This document shows positions 8,505 through 18,500 of a stretch of 64,000 nucleotides of DNA, one piece after another (the stretch's first letter is position 1; each line of letters starts with the position of its first letter). The stretch covers positions 1,488,769 to 1,552,768 of the forward strand of contig NZ_BMIB01000001.1 in assembly GCF_014641615.1 (NCBI RefSeq). The letters are read 5' to 3'. The position numbers and the translations under genes were made by a program. This DNA is from Filimonas zeae. GTDB lineage: Bacteria > Bacteroidota > Bacteroidia > Chitinophagales > Chitinophagaceae. The notes under the pieces were generated by a model. It saw only the letters and a list, made by a program, of their open reading frames with translations. It ran no database searches and had not been told where the DNA came from.

Positions 8505-8634
8505 AGTAGCGTGAAATTTGTTAAAGAAAACAAAAAATACAAAAAAGAGTAGCCCTTTTTAGGGGATGGAACGTCTTTATTACACAGGTAGATAATACCC
8601 AATCAAATTGTTTTAGTTTTCTCATGTATATACC

Positions 8635-8667
8635 CCGGAATTGTGTCTACTTTTCCGGCTTTTTTTT
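8635..8667 (+). terminator. Terminator downstream of plsC
   Basis: CCGGAA (8635-8640) pairs with TTCCGG (8653-8658) and is followed by C and eight T residues. It lies in the gap between convergent plsC and the GlxA-type regulator. The 130 bases between the plsC stop and this hairpin hold nothing I recognise. Confidence 0.65.
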
Positions 8668-8679
8668 GCCCCTAACGGA

Positions 8680-9633
8680 CTACCGTACCGCGGCAGATAC
8701 TTCGGCAGAGGTGGTGAGGCCGTATTTTTCCCGGTAAGCTTTAGGCGGCAACCCGGCAATGCGGGTAAACAGCTGACGGAAAGATTTCATATCTCCATAC
8801 CCCACCTGGTACATAATATCAGTAATACTGGCATCGCTCTGCTCCAGTAAACGGCGGGCAGCTTCAATACGGGTTTGTTGCAGGTAACTGATGGGCGTTA
8901 CTCCGGTAGCCTGTTTAAACCGGCGCATAAAATTGCGGGCGCTCACCGGCATTTTTTTTACCAGTTCATCTATGGTAGCCAGTTCCATATACTGATCTTC
9001 AATCTGCAATTGTGCCTCTTTCACCAGACTGTCGTTGTGATTTTTGCGGGGTTGAAAACCGGCAAAGTAGGCCTGCTGGTGCCGGTCCATATCAATAGAA
9101 AACAGCTTGGCTATCTGAATGGCCATCTGCCTGCCGCAATACTGTTCCAGTAAATGCAGCATCAGGTGAAAGCTGCACGTAGCCCCGCCACTGGTATACA
9201 GGTTATTATCGTGCGTAACCACTGCTTCTTTACACAGGGTTACTTCCGGAAAAAATGTAGAAAATGCATCGGCATACATTACATGCGTGGTGGCCTTTTT
9301 GCCGTTGAGCAAACCGGTGGCCGCCAGCAGAAAAGCGCCGGAACAAAAACTGCCAATGGCAGCTCCGCGCTGGTACTGCTGCTGCAGCCAGGGGATAAAG
9401 CCTTTATTGGCATCCAGCGATTGGGCTATATGGTGCGAGGTAAACGCGGGTATCAAAATTAAATGAGGCCGGAGCTGTTGGCTGAGTTGTGATTCGTTTA
9501 TCAGCTGAATATGAAACAGGGGCGGCTGGTTTCGCTGTTGTTGCAGCCAGTTAACCGATTCAAATACATCCAGTATGGCAGCGGTGCTTAAAGGTCTGTT
9601 TTCGTGTGTTTGTGCAATGATCAGTTCTATCAT
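8680..9633 (-). CDS. GlxA-type AraC family transcriptional regulator
   Basis: A 317-residue regulator with an N-terminal DJ-1/PfpI (glutamine-amidotransferase-like) domain (about 1-185, with GSFCSGAFLLA at the nucleophile-elbow position) and a C-terminal AraC helix-turn-helix pair (about 215-310: MPVSARNFMRRF, then YQVGYGDMKSFRQLF). ATG 9633 is chosen because GGAGGA lies 7 bp upstream; an in-frame ATG 24 bp earlier lacks this. Family members respond to small molecules and often control amine, formaldehyde or stress genes. Convergent with plsC and divergent from a secreted lipoprotein gene, its likely target. Confidence 0.8.
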   Translation of the reverse strand: MIELIIAQTHENRPLSTAAILDVFESVNWLQQQRNQPPLFHIQLINESQLSQQLRPHLILIPAFTSHHIAQSLDANKGFIPWLQQQYQRGAAIGSFCSGAFLLAATGLLNGKKATTHVMYADAFSTFFPEVTLCKEAVVTHDNNLYTSGGATCSFHLMLHLLEQYCGRQMAIQIAKLFSIDMDRHQQAYFAGFQPRKNHNDSLVKEAQLQIEDQYMELATIDELVKKMPVSARNFMRRFKQATGVTPISYLQQTRIEAARRLLEQSDASITDIMYQVGYGDMKSFRQLFTRIAGLPPKAYREKYGLTTSAEVSAAVR

Positions 9634-9745
9634 AACGTGTCCTCCGGTGGTCAGCAACTAATTTAAAGCTTTTTTGTCCGGAATGCCTTCTTTTCCGGCT
9701 TATTTACCCTGGAAAAGATATTTACAGGAAATTATATTCGTTGTT

Positions 9746-10207
9746 ATGAAACAACTGTTTATCCTTATTTCCGCCGGCTGCCTGGTAGCAGCCTTTGCCT
9801 GCAACAACACCCAACAGCAGCCAGCACCTGCTACAGACAGTACCCACACCACAGCGGGCGAGCAGGTAGCGCGCCAGCTGTTTGATGCTTTTAACCGGCA
9901 CGACTGGGCGCAGATGGCCGCCTGTTATGCCGACACTGCTTTATTTCTGGACCCCTCTTTTGGTAAGGAGTATGTAACCAAAACCCGGCAGCAGACCATT
10001 GCCAAATACACCGAAATGGCAGCGATGTTTCCGGATATAAAAGATGACGTGAAAGCGGTGTATGCAGCGGGCGATCATGTTACGGTAGAGTTTGTATCCA
10101 GCGGTTCTTCTGCACAAACCGGTGCATGGCAATTGCCTATATGTACCGTGTTTACCCTACAGCAGGGAAAGATTATAAAAGATGCTACTTACTATGATCA
10201 GGAATAG
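9746..10207 (+). CDS. Lipoprotein with SnoaL/NTF2-like fold
   Basis: A 153-residue protein starting at ATG 9746, chosen because it begins a lipoprotein signal peptide (MKQLFILISAGCLVAAFAC, lipid-modified Cys19). An in-frame upstream start would bury that signal. The mature part (VARQLFDAFNRHDWAQMAACY, then a YYDQE end) has the pattern of a SnoaL-like/NTF2-like cone domain, a fold used for isomerases, hydrolases or plain ligand binding. It is divergently placed from the GlxA-type regulator with 112 bp between them. Specific function unknown. Confidence 0.65.
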   Translation: MKQLFILISAGCLVAAFACNNTQQQPAPATDSTHTTAGEQVARQLFDAFNRHDWAQMAACYADTALFLDPSFGKEYVTKTRQQTIAKYTEMAAMFPDIKDDVKAVYAAGDHVTVEFVSSGSSAQTGAWQLPICTVFTLQQGKIIKDATYYDQE

Positions 10208-10286
10208 CTTAATGATTTCTTAATAGAAGATAGGGGAGGGTTGTGCGCTAAAAGAAATTCCTTCGCCAAAATTTCCCCTATATCTT

Positions 10287-11849
10287 ATGTTCAAACCCAC
10301 ATGGCTGCTGTTAGGCAGTATTCTCGCGTTTTTGAGTGGTGTGCACGGGCAGCGTAAAGCCAGTGTGTTATCTAACCTGGTGCGTGGACCTTACTTACAG
10401 GTAGCTACAGACAGTACCATAGTAATACGCTGGCGCACCGATGTATCGTGCAGAAGCCGCGTACGTTATGGTGCCGAAGCAGGCAGGCTGGCACAGTTTA
10501 CAGATGACAGTACCCTTACCACAGAACACCTGGTAAAGCTGCGCGGCTTACAGCCACATACCCGTTACTTTTACAGCATAGGCAGCTTCAACGATACCTT
10601 ACAAACAGGCAACGATAACCATTTTTATACACTGCCGGAAAGTGGTAAGGAAAGCTTTTACCGCGTAGGGGTGTTTGGCGACTGTGGTAACAACTCGGTT
10701 AACCAGCGCAACGTTAAAAAAGCGTTTATTGATTACCTGGGTAATGATTATATGGATGCCTGGATACTGCTGGGTGATAATGCTTATCATAACGGTACGG
10801 ATGCAGAGTACCAGGCCAAATTCTTTAATATTTATAAGGATGATCTGCTGAAGAAATATCCCATGTACCCTTCACCCGGTAACCATGATTATCATGATGT
10901 GGATTTTCCGGCAGCTACCGAAATGGCGCAGAAAACCCATGCCATTGATTATTACAAAAACTTTTCCATGCCGGTAAACGGCGAAGCAGGTGGTGTGCCT
11001 TCCGGTACCCAGGCTTTTTATGCTTTTGATATTGGTAATATTCACTTTTTATCGCTCGATAGCTACGGTAAAGAAGTGAATGAATACCGCCTGTACGATA
11101 CCCTGGGGCCGCAGGTACAGTGGGTAAAGAAAGACCTGGAAGCCAATACCAACAAGGGCTGGGTTGTAGCCTACTGGCACCATCCGCCTTATACCATGGG
11201 CTCGCATAACTCGGATGACGAAACCGAACTGGTTAAAATAAGAGAGAACTTTATTGGTATACTGGAGCGTTATGGGGTGGATTTGATTTTATGTGGCCAC
11301 AGCCATGTATACGAAAGATCGCGCCTGATGCAGGGCCATTTTGGAATGGAGCCTACGTTTGATTCAGCAAAGAACAACCTGAGCGGTTCCTCTGCTTTGT
11401 TTGATGGAACCACCAACAGCTGCCCGTATATTAAAGAAAACCTGACCGGACGCGGTACCGTGTATGTGGTAACCGGTTCCGCCGGTCAGCTCGGTGGTAA
11501 AGAAAAAGCCTGGCCACATAACGCCATGTATTATTCCAATGCGGATAATGGAGGCGCTTCTATACTGGAAGTGCAGGGTAACCGTTTAGACCTGAAATGG
11601 ATTTGTGCAGATGGGGTACAGCGCGATCATTTTACCATGATGAAGCAGGTAAACCAGCACCGTACCTACAACATAAAGCGTGGTGAAAGCATTACCCTTA
11701 CTGCTTCTTACGTAGGTAATTACCGCTGGAATAAAAGTGATGCAACGGAGAGAAGCATTACCGTAACCCCTAAAAAGGGAACTACGGTGTATACGGTGGC
11801 TGATACCAACGGTTGCCTGAAAGATACTTTTACTGTAACGGTTCGCTAA
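10287..11849 (+). CDS. Secreted purple acid phosphatase-like metallophosphoesterase
   Basis: A 520-residue exported protein with a signal peptide (1-21, ending HGQ). An N-terminal fibronectin-III-like domain (about 30-115) precedes a calcineurin-like phosphoesterase domain with all metal-ligand blocks: GDCG (131), GDNAYHNG (163), GNHDYHD (198), HHPPY (298) and CGHSHVYERS (336). This order is that of purple acid phosphatases, which hydrolyse phosphate monoesters. The C-terminal ~70 residues form a PKD/Ig-like beta domain. It lies 6 bp before a diheme peroxidase gene and near a SusCD locus with a second phosphatase, pointing to phosphate-ester use in the periplasm or outside. Confidence 0.8.
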   Translation: MFKPTWLLLGSILAFLSGVHGQRKASVLSNLVRGPYLQVATDSTIVIRWRTDVSCRSRVRYGAEAGRLAQFTDDSTLTTEHLVKLRGLQPHTRYFYSIGSFNDTLQTGNDNHFYTLPESGKESFYRVGVFGDCGNNSVNQRNVKKAFIDYLGNDYMDAWILLGDNAYHNGTDAEYQAKFFNIYKDDLLKKYPMYPSPGNHDYHDVDFPAATEMAQKTHAIDYYKNFSMPVNGEAGGVPSGTQAFYAFDIGNIHFLSLDSYGKEVNEYRLYDTLGPQVQWVKKDLEANTNKGWVVAYWHHPPYTMGSHNSDDETELVKIRENFIGILERYGVDLILCGHSHVYERSRLMQGHFGMEPTFDSAKNNLSGSSALFDGTTNSCPYIKENLTGRGTVYVVTGSAGQLGGKEKAWPHNAMYYSNADNGGASILEVQGNRLDLKWICADGVQRDHFTMMKQVNQHRTYNIKRGESITLTASYVGNYRWNKSDATERSITVTPKKGTTVYTVADTNGCLKDTFTVTVR

Positions 11850-11855
11850 TACCCT

Positions 11856-13694
11856 ATGCGTATTGGCCTTACTATATTGGTGATAATAGGGTTGGCGCTG
11901 GCCCACCTGTCGTTAACGGCCCCTGATGCTACCACACCGGCAGCAGCAAGGGCCGTTACGTATTTTACCACCGTGGCAGACAGCTTTGTAACAGCTACCC
12001 GCCATTTGGAAAAATGCGTGCAACAGATAACAACTGACAGCAATTCTGTAGCGCAGGCCCGTAGCGCATTGATAACCTGCAGGCGTTATTATAAACGCAT
12101 GGAGTTTTTTCTGGGATACTTTTATTTTAGTGAAAGCACCGTGTACAACGGGCCACCTAAATACGAGATAGAAGAGCCGTATATGGAATACCAGCACCCG
12201 GCCGGTATGCAGGTGATAGAAGTGCTGCTATATGAGGCGGAGGTGCCTGTCCATAAAAAAGAACTGGAGGAACAGGCAGAGCTGGTACGTTCTTCTGCCG
12301 AAGGGTTACGCGGCTTGTTATACGGTTTTACGGCTTCAGATGCGCAGGTGCTGGAAAGCATGCGGCTGGAACTGGTGCGTATTATTGCCCTGCATATATC
12401 CGGCTATGATGCGCCGCTGTTAAAGAGCGGTATTATGGAGGCGGAACAGGCCTTACTTTCTTTTCAGCATCAGCTACCTGCTTTTGTTGCTGCCCCTTAT
12501 GCAGATAGTACTGCTTTTTATGTACAGCGTGCGTTGCATTACCTGCAAGGCAGACAGCAGGATTTTGATGGGTTTGACCGGCTTACTTTTCTTACACAAT
12601 ACATACTGCCCTTGCAAAGGGTGTTTGGTAAATATATTGCCGGCAGCGGCCAACTGTTACAAACAGCGCCGGTGCTGAATTACAATGCCAGCCACCTGTA
12701 TAGCAGAGATGCTTTACTAATAACGGGATTTGGTGCGGCGGCAGACACAGCCAATGATAAGCTGGTTGCACTGGGTCAGCAACTGTTTCATGAAAAAGCG
12801 CTGTCTGGCAACAACAGCCGCAGTTGCGCCAGTTGCCATATCCCTGATCAGTACTTTGCAGATCAGCTTACCCGCAGTGCATCGTTTAACGGGCAAACCC
12901 TGCTAAAACGCAATACGCCTTCTTTGTTATATGCCGGTTTTCAGCACGCACAGTTTTGGGATGGACGTGCTGCCAGTCTGGAGCAGCAGGTGAAAATGGT
13001 AATGCAGAGTGTGGATGAAATGAATGCAGATACCACGCTGAGTATGCAGCAGCTACAGCAGCAACCCGTGTACCGGCAGCTGTACAGCAAGGCATTTACC
13101 GGAAGCAAAGCGCCGGTGAATATGGATAACACGGCCACAGCTATTGCAGCGTATGTACGCACCTTATGTGGCATGAATACGCCTTTTGACCGGTTTATAG
13201 CCGGTGATACCCATGCCATGACCAAAGAACAGCAAAACGGCTTTAACCTGTTTATGGGCAAGGCCCAATGCGCTACCTGCCATTTTGCACCGGTTTTTAA
13301 CGGGCTTACTCCGCCGTTATATCAGCTAACTGAATTTGAAGTACTGGGTACCACTGCATCGGGCGTTGTTTTACCTGCACGTGCGGATGCCGATAATGGC
13401 CGGTACGATTTCTTTCCCATTTCCTTTTACCGTCAGGCATTTAAAACACCTACCGTACGCAATGCAGCAGTAACGGCGCCTTATATGCACAACGGCCGTT
13501 TTGCTACGCTGGAAGAGGTGGTGGAGTTTTATGATAAAGGTGGTGGCGCAGGGCTGGGGTTGCCCCTGGACAATCAAACGCTTTCCACCACACCTTTACA
13601 GTTGACTGCTGCGGAAAAGCAGGCGCTGGTGCGTTTTATGGAAGCGCTTACGGACGATAAAAATTCATTACGCCAATACCAGACTGCCCGATAG
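11856..13694 (+). CDS. Diheme cytochrome c peroxidase with N-terminal extension
   Basis: A 612-residue exported protein with a signal-like N-terminus. The C-terminal ~320 residues are a CcpA/MauG-type diheme peroxidase with heme motifs CASCH (324-328) and CATCH (472-476) and the usual TPTVRNAAVTAPYMHNG segment. Classical members are about 320-350 residues and reduce H2O2 to water in the periplasm. Here about 290 extra N-terminal helical residues precede the core, an imelysin-like helical character being possible. It follows the phosphatase gene by 6 bp, so the two are probably co-transcribed. Its 3' end overlaps the convergent sigma-factor gene by 27 bp. Confidence 0.8.
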   Translation: MRIGLTILVIIGLALAHLSLTAPDATTPAAARAVTYFTTVADSFVTATRHLEKCVQQITTDSNSVAQARSALITCRRYYKRMEFFLGYFYFSESTVYNGPPKYEIEEPYMEYQHPAGMQVIEVLLYEAEVPVHKKELEEQAELVRSSAEGLRGLLYGFTASDAQVLESMRLELVRIIALHISGYDAPLLKSGIMEAEQALLSFQHQLPAFVAAPYADSTAFYVQRALHYLQGRQQDFDGFDRLTFLTQYILPLQRVFGKYIAGSGQLLQTAPVLNYNASHLYSRDALLITGFGAAADTANDKLVALGQQLFHEKALSGNNSRSCASCHIPDQYFADQLTRSASFNGQTLLKRNTPSLLYAGFQHAQFWDGRAASLEQQVKMVMQSVDEMNADTTLSMQQLQQQPVYRQLYSKAFTGSKAPVNMDNTATAIAAYVRTLCGMNTPFDRFIAGDTHAMTKEQQNGFNLFMGKAQCATCHFAPVFNGLTPPLYQLTEFEVLGTTASGVVLPARADADNGRYDFFPISFYRQAFKTPTVRNAAVTAPYMHNGRFATLEEVVEFYDKGGGAGLGLPLDNQTLSTTPLQLTAAEKQALVRFMEALTDDKNSLRQYQTAR

Positions 13695-14222
13695 CAGCGT
13701 GACTATAAATGCGCGTGCAAGTGTAGGATGATCGCAAATGGTTTTATAGGCTTCGTGCATATGTTTTTCCACCGTACTTACACTTATTTCTAACAGGCTG
13801 GCTACTTCTTTATAACTCAGCCCTTCCAGCTTAACCAGCGTAAATACCTGCCGGCGGCGTTCCGGCAGCAGGTTCAGCAGTTGCTGCATCCTTTGTTTGT
13901 TTTCCTTTGCCGCTATATAGGTATCGGTACTGTCGTTTGCAGGCAGGCCTTCGGTATACTGCTGCAGATCTTCTGTGTACACCATGCGCGTATTCCGGCG
14001 CAGATGGTCTATTACCAGGTTGCGGGATATGGTGTATAAAAAGGGCAGTACTCCGGTAGTGGTATCCAGGGTATCCAGCTGTTCCCACAGCTTCATATAA
14101 CTGGTTTGCATGTAATCGTGCACCTGGCTTTTATCATGCACCATGCCCCGGATAAAGGCATACACCTTATCCTTTGTATGGTAAAAAATCTCCTCAAACA
14201 GTGCTGTTTTATTCTGTGCCAC
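13668..14222 (-). CDS. ECF-type RNA polymerase sigma factor
   Basis: A 184-residue sigma-70 family factor with region 2 (about 10-75: VHDYMQTSYMKLWEQL, LYTISRNLVIDHLRR) and region 4 (about 112-165: LPERRRQVFTLVKLEGLSYK, then EVASLLEISVSTVEKHM). It starts at GTG 14222. It is divergent from a FecR-type anti-sigma gene followed by susC and susD, the standard Bacteroidota arrangement in which FecR releases the sigma factor when the receptor binds ligand. Its last 27 bp overlap the end of the peroxidase gene on the other strand. Confidence 0.88.
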   Translation of the reverse strand: MAQNKTALFEEIFYHTKDKVYAFIRGMVHDKSQVHDYMQTSYMKLWEQLDTLDTTTGVLPFLYTISRNLVIDHLRRNTRMVYTEDLQQYTEGLPANDSTDTYIAAKENKQRMQQLLNLLPERRRQVFTLVKLEGLSYKEVASLLEISVSTVEKHMHEAYKTICDHPTLARAFIVTLLSGSLVLA

Positions 14223-14242
14223 CTGAAGCCGTAGTTGTAGTG

Positions 14243-14250
14243 CAAAGATA
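14243..14250 (-). promoter_or_regulatory. -7 element for the ECF sigma gene
   Basis: On the minus strand TATCTTTG is a perfect TAnnTTTG match 20 nt before the GTG start, suggesting housekeeping-sigma transcription of the ECF gene. No TTTG is seen at -33. Confidence 0.45.
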
Positions 14251-14374
14251 TACGGGGGCGGGCAGGGGCTTTGCGGGGGGAGGTATTACCAAATTGTTAT
14301 TTCAAAATGGGGACTAGAAGTTTTTTTTGCGCCGCCCGTGATTTATGTAACCGGCTATAAAAGGGCTATTGAAA

Positions 14375-15409
14375 ATGAGCAGCGAATTATTTGACAGATA
14401 TATAAACGGCAGATGCACACAGCAGGAAAAACAGCTGGTGGAAAACTGGCTGAAGCAGGAAGAACATGCGGAGGAGCTGGATGCACTGATGGCCGTTCGC
14501 TGGCAGAACAGCCACGATAAAATGCCGGAAGAAGATACGCGTTTACTGTGGCAGGCATTACAACGCAAAGCATTGGGCACGCGCAGGATAGTGAAGATGC
14601 ATTGGTACCGTGCCATAGCAGCGGCGGCAGTAATAGTGGTAATGGTGAGTGCGGCCATACGCTGGCAGCAATACCACCGCCACAACCAGCGCCTGGCGCA
14701 GCATACAGATACGCTGCGTTTGCCGGGCCAGCAATGGTTGCGTGTAAGTAATGCGCATAATAACCCCAGGAAAATAACACTGGATGATGGCTCGGTGGTG
14801 GAGTTAGCCAGCCATTCTGCTATTGAGTATGCCAAAGGTTTTGAAACAGGCAGGCGTACCATTCTGTTAACAGGAACGGCCACATTTACCGTGGCAACGG
14901 ATAAGCTGCGTCCTTTCTCTGTATACAGCGCAGACCTGGTAACTACCGCATTAGGCACCCGTTTTACAGTAGCGGACAACCAACAGGGTAGTGCGGTAAA
15001 ATTGTATGAAGGTAAGGTAGCGGTACGGCTGAAAAAGCCGGCAGCAGGCCAGCCGCAGGTAATACTGGTTCCGGGGCAGGAATGCAGTACCGGCAACAGG
15101 CAGAATAAGTTATGGGTAACGGCTTTTGCAGTGGATACACCTGCAGGTGTTAAAGGTGCCGGAACAACCGTGGCAGCAGATGTACAGGATACCCTGGTGT
15201 TTAATAATACGCCGCTGGTGCAGGTTTTAAAACAACTGCAACAGTACTATCATACAACGGTACATTACCAGCCTCAGCAGCTGGTGGCAATTACTTTCAG
15301 CGGTACCATCAGCCGGGCTGATTCGCTGCCGATGGTATTGCAGGTGATAGCCAACATGAACGGGCTGCATGTAAGCAGTTTGGCAGGTGGCTATAACATA
15401 ACAAAATAA
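14375..15409 (+). CDS. FecR-type anti-sigma factor
   Basis: A 344-residue inner-membrane protein. ATG 14375 is preferred over the TTG two codons earlier. The N-terminal ~75 cytosolic residues (LFDRYINGRCTQQEKQLVE) bind the sigma factor in this family. One membrane segment (about 83-101, AIAAAAVIVVMVSAAIRW) follows, then a FecR domain (ITLDDGSVVELASHS) and a C-terminal DUF4974 domain (LVQVLKQLQQYYHTTVHYQ) that contacts the receptor. It is divergent from its sigma partner and 96 bp upstream of susC. Confidence 0.88.
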   Translation: MSSELFDRYINGRCTQQEKQLVENWLKQEEHAEELDALMAVRWQNSHDKMPEEDTRLLWQALQRKALGTRRIVKMHWYRAIAAAAVIVVMVSAAIRWQQYHRHNQRLAQHTDTLRLPGQQWLRVSNAHNNPRKITLDDGSVVELASHSAIEYAKGFETGRRTILLTGTATFTVATDKLRPFSVYSADLVTTALGTRFTVADNQQGSAVKLYEGKVAVRLKKPAAGQPQVILVPGQECSTGNRQNKLWVTAFAVDTPAGVKGAGTTVAADVQDTLVFNNTPLVQVLKQLQQYYHTTVHYQPQQLVAITFSGTISRADSLPMVLQVIANMNGLHVSSLAGGYNITK

Positions 15410-15505
15410 CAATCACATTTTTTATAAGCCTTTTGCAAAGGACATACGCCAGCCATCCGCGGTGCAGGCAGGCTATGCTTTTGCCCAAACAACAGCACAT
15501 TCATC

Positions 15506-18500
15506 ATGAAAAAGAAGTTTCAGAACATCCTTTCCTGCTTACTGCCGGTAATAGGATTACTTACAGCTACTGCCTCTTTTTCGCAGTCTGCCACAGCCGT
15601 AGTAACCGGTACTGTGGTAACCGAAAAAGGAGAAATGCTGGCCGGAGTACATATTAGTGCCAGCCGCCAGGGTAGCAACGACAATGTATCAGCCGTATCG
15701 GATGCAAAAGGGATATTTATTTTTAAGCAGCTTACTGCTACCGCTAAATATGATTTCACTTTTTCGTATGTAGGATATGCTAAGCAGGTAATGAACAATG
15801 TTACCGTAGAAGCAGGCAAAAACAATTCGCTGTTTGTAAAACTGAAAGAACAGGGTAACGATTTAAACCAGGTTACGGTAGTAACGGCCCTGGGCATTAA
15901 AAGAAAAGAACGCTCACTGGGCTACTCTGTGGGTAAGCTGGATGAGGATGATGTAAGCACCGTAAAGCAGGTGAACGTACTCAACTCCATATCCGGCAGA
16001 ATTGCCGGTGTAAATGTAGTAAGCACCGGTACAGACCCGGGCTCTACCGTAAAGGTGGTGATAAGGGGCGAGTCTTCTTTAATGAAGAACAACCAGCCGC
16101 TGTATGTGGTGGATGGTGTGCCGGTGGCTAAATCGCCCGAAGGCGCCAGTGCGCCGGTAGGACGTACCGTAGTGGATTTTGGCAGCCCTATTGCCGATAT
16201 TAACCCTTCGGATATAGAATCTATTACCGTATTAAAAGGAGCCAGTGCAGCAGCACTGTATGGTGGTAAAGCCGGTAATGGTGTAATACTTATAACCACC
16301 AAAGCAGGAAAAAAAGGGCAGAAAGGCCTGGGCGTAAGCGTAAACTCCGATATTGTATGGGACAAGGCCTGGCAGTTTCCGCATTTTCAGAATGAATATG
16401 GTTACGGCAGCTTTCCCGGTACTACAGATGTAGCGCTGGCCAGCGGATCAGCCTGGGGGCCAAAACTGAACACGGGCGAAAAGCGTATTCAATGGAACAG
16501 CCCGGTGGATGCCGGCGGCCAGAAGGTAGCTACAGATTGGGTGGCTTATCCTGACCGTGCCCGTGACTTTTTCAATACCGGTTTAACGGCTACCAACAAC
16601 GTGGCTTTTGCCGGCAGCAGTGATAAAGGCACCTTCCGCCTTTCTTATACCAATATGTACAACAGAGGTATTGTACCCAACACCGGTTTAAAACGCAATA
16701 CGGTAGTGGTGGCAGCAGGCTATCAGCTGGCCAAAGGGGTAACGGTGAATACCAATATCAGTTATGCCAATAACTATGCACCCAACCGCCCCGGCGCTTA
16801 CCGCGAAAGTGTTACGGAAGTATTGTACAAAATGGCTCCCAATACCGGGCTGGCGCAGTTGAAAAACTACTGGAAACCAGGCAGAGTGGGTTTTGAGCAG
16901 TTTACACACGACCCCGGTAACCTGGATAACCCTTACTTTATTGCCTATGAGCAGATTAACGGGTACAACCGCGATCACCTGACCGGTAACATTCAAATGA
17001 ATATTGCCATTACTGCCGATCTGAACCTGATGGTACGTACCGGTATAGACCTGTATAATCAGAAAGCAGAAGTAAAACGCCCTTTCAGTGCTAAAAGAAC
17101 CGCTTTGGGTGCGTACAGCCTTTCAGGTGTGTTTTACAAACAGCAGAACTCCGACTTTCTCCTTTCTTATAAAAAGAAACTGCATAGCAACTGGGTAGTA
17201 TCTGCATCAGCAGGAGGCAACCTTATGGATGAGCAAAGCAATTCCACTTCGCAGATTGCAGGTAGCCTTACTATTCCTAACATCTACAACATCGGTAATG
17301 CCCGTGCCGGTTCATTATCGGTAAGTCAGGGCTTTTCACAAAAACGCATTAACAGTTTGTACGGTACGGCGCAGATTGCTTACCACGACTATCTGTTTGT
17401 AGATGCGAGCGGCAGAAACGATTGGAGCAGTGCTTTGCCAGCAGGCAATAACAGTTATTTCTATCCTTCTGTATCGGTAAGTGGTATTGTTACAGATATG
17501 CTTAAGATGCCGGAAGATGTATTGTCTTACGCTAAAATACGCGCCAACTGGGCACGGGTAGGTAAAGATACTGACCCCTACAGCCTGTATAACACCATTG
17601 CTTTTAACAGCGACTGGGGTAGTGTAAAGCGTGCTACTATTGAAAGCGCGCTGAAGAACAACTTTTTAAAACCGGAAATTGCTACTTCTTACGAACTGGG
17701 TACTGAATTACGTTTTTTACATAACCGTATAGGTTTGGATGTAACCTGGTATAAAACCAACAACCGTAACCAGATTATCAATATTTCCACTACACGTGCT
17801 TCCGGCTTTTCCGGTCGCCTTATTAATGCCGGTAATATTCAGAACCAGGGCTGGGAACTGGGCCTGAGTGCTACCCCCGTAAAAGGAAAGTTGCAGTGGG
17901 ATATACATGCCAACTTTACCCGCAACGTAAACAAAGTGGTGGAACTGGCACCGGGTGTACCTGAATTCAGCATGGGTAGCGCAGATGGTGAAAATATTTT
18001 ATATACCGTTAAAGAAGGTACACAGATAGGAGATATGTATACACCTACCTGGGTAACCATTAAAGACGGGCCACTGGCCGGGCAGCCTTTGCTGGATAAG
18101 AATGGCCGTTACCAGCGTACTACTGATGTAGTAAAAGCCGGCAACTACAATCCCGATTTCAGAATGGGCTTTGAAAATACTTTCTCGTATAAAAACTTTA
18201 CCCTGAATGCGCTGTTCGATTGGCGTAAGGGCGGCAGCTTTTACAGCTATGTAGTAAAAACATTGATCAATGAAGGTTTAACTACCAACACCCTGGAAGG
18301 GAGAGATGCAGCGCATGGCGGCCTGGCATGGGTAGACGGACAGGGCAACAAACGTAACGATGGTATGATTATACCCGGTTATATTGCCAACGCTGATGGT
18401 TCCTATGCAAAAAATACCAACGTACTGGCTGCATCCGATTTTTATACCACTACTTATAACAAGTACTATCAGCGCCTTACCTACAGCGCCTCTTTTCTGA

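Noticed and set aside
14314-15096. 260-codon minus-strand frame across the FecR gene
   Set aside because: Cys/Ser-rich antisense frame with no signal or domain; the FecR protein on the other strand is certain.
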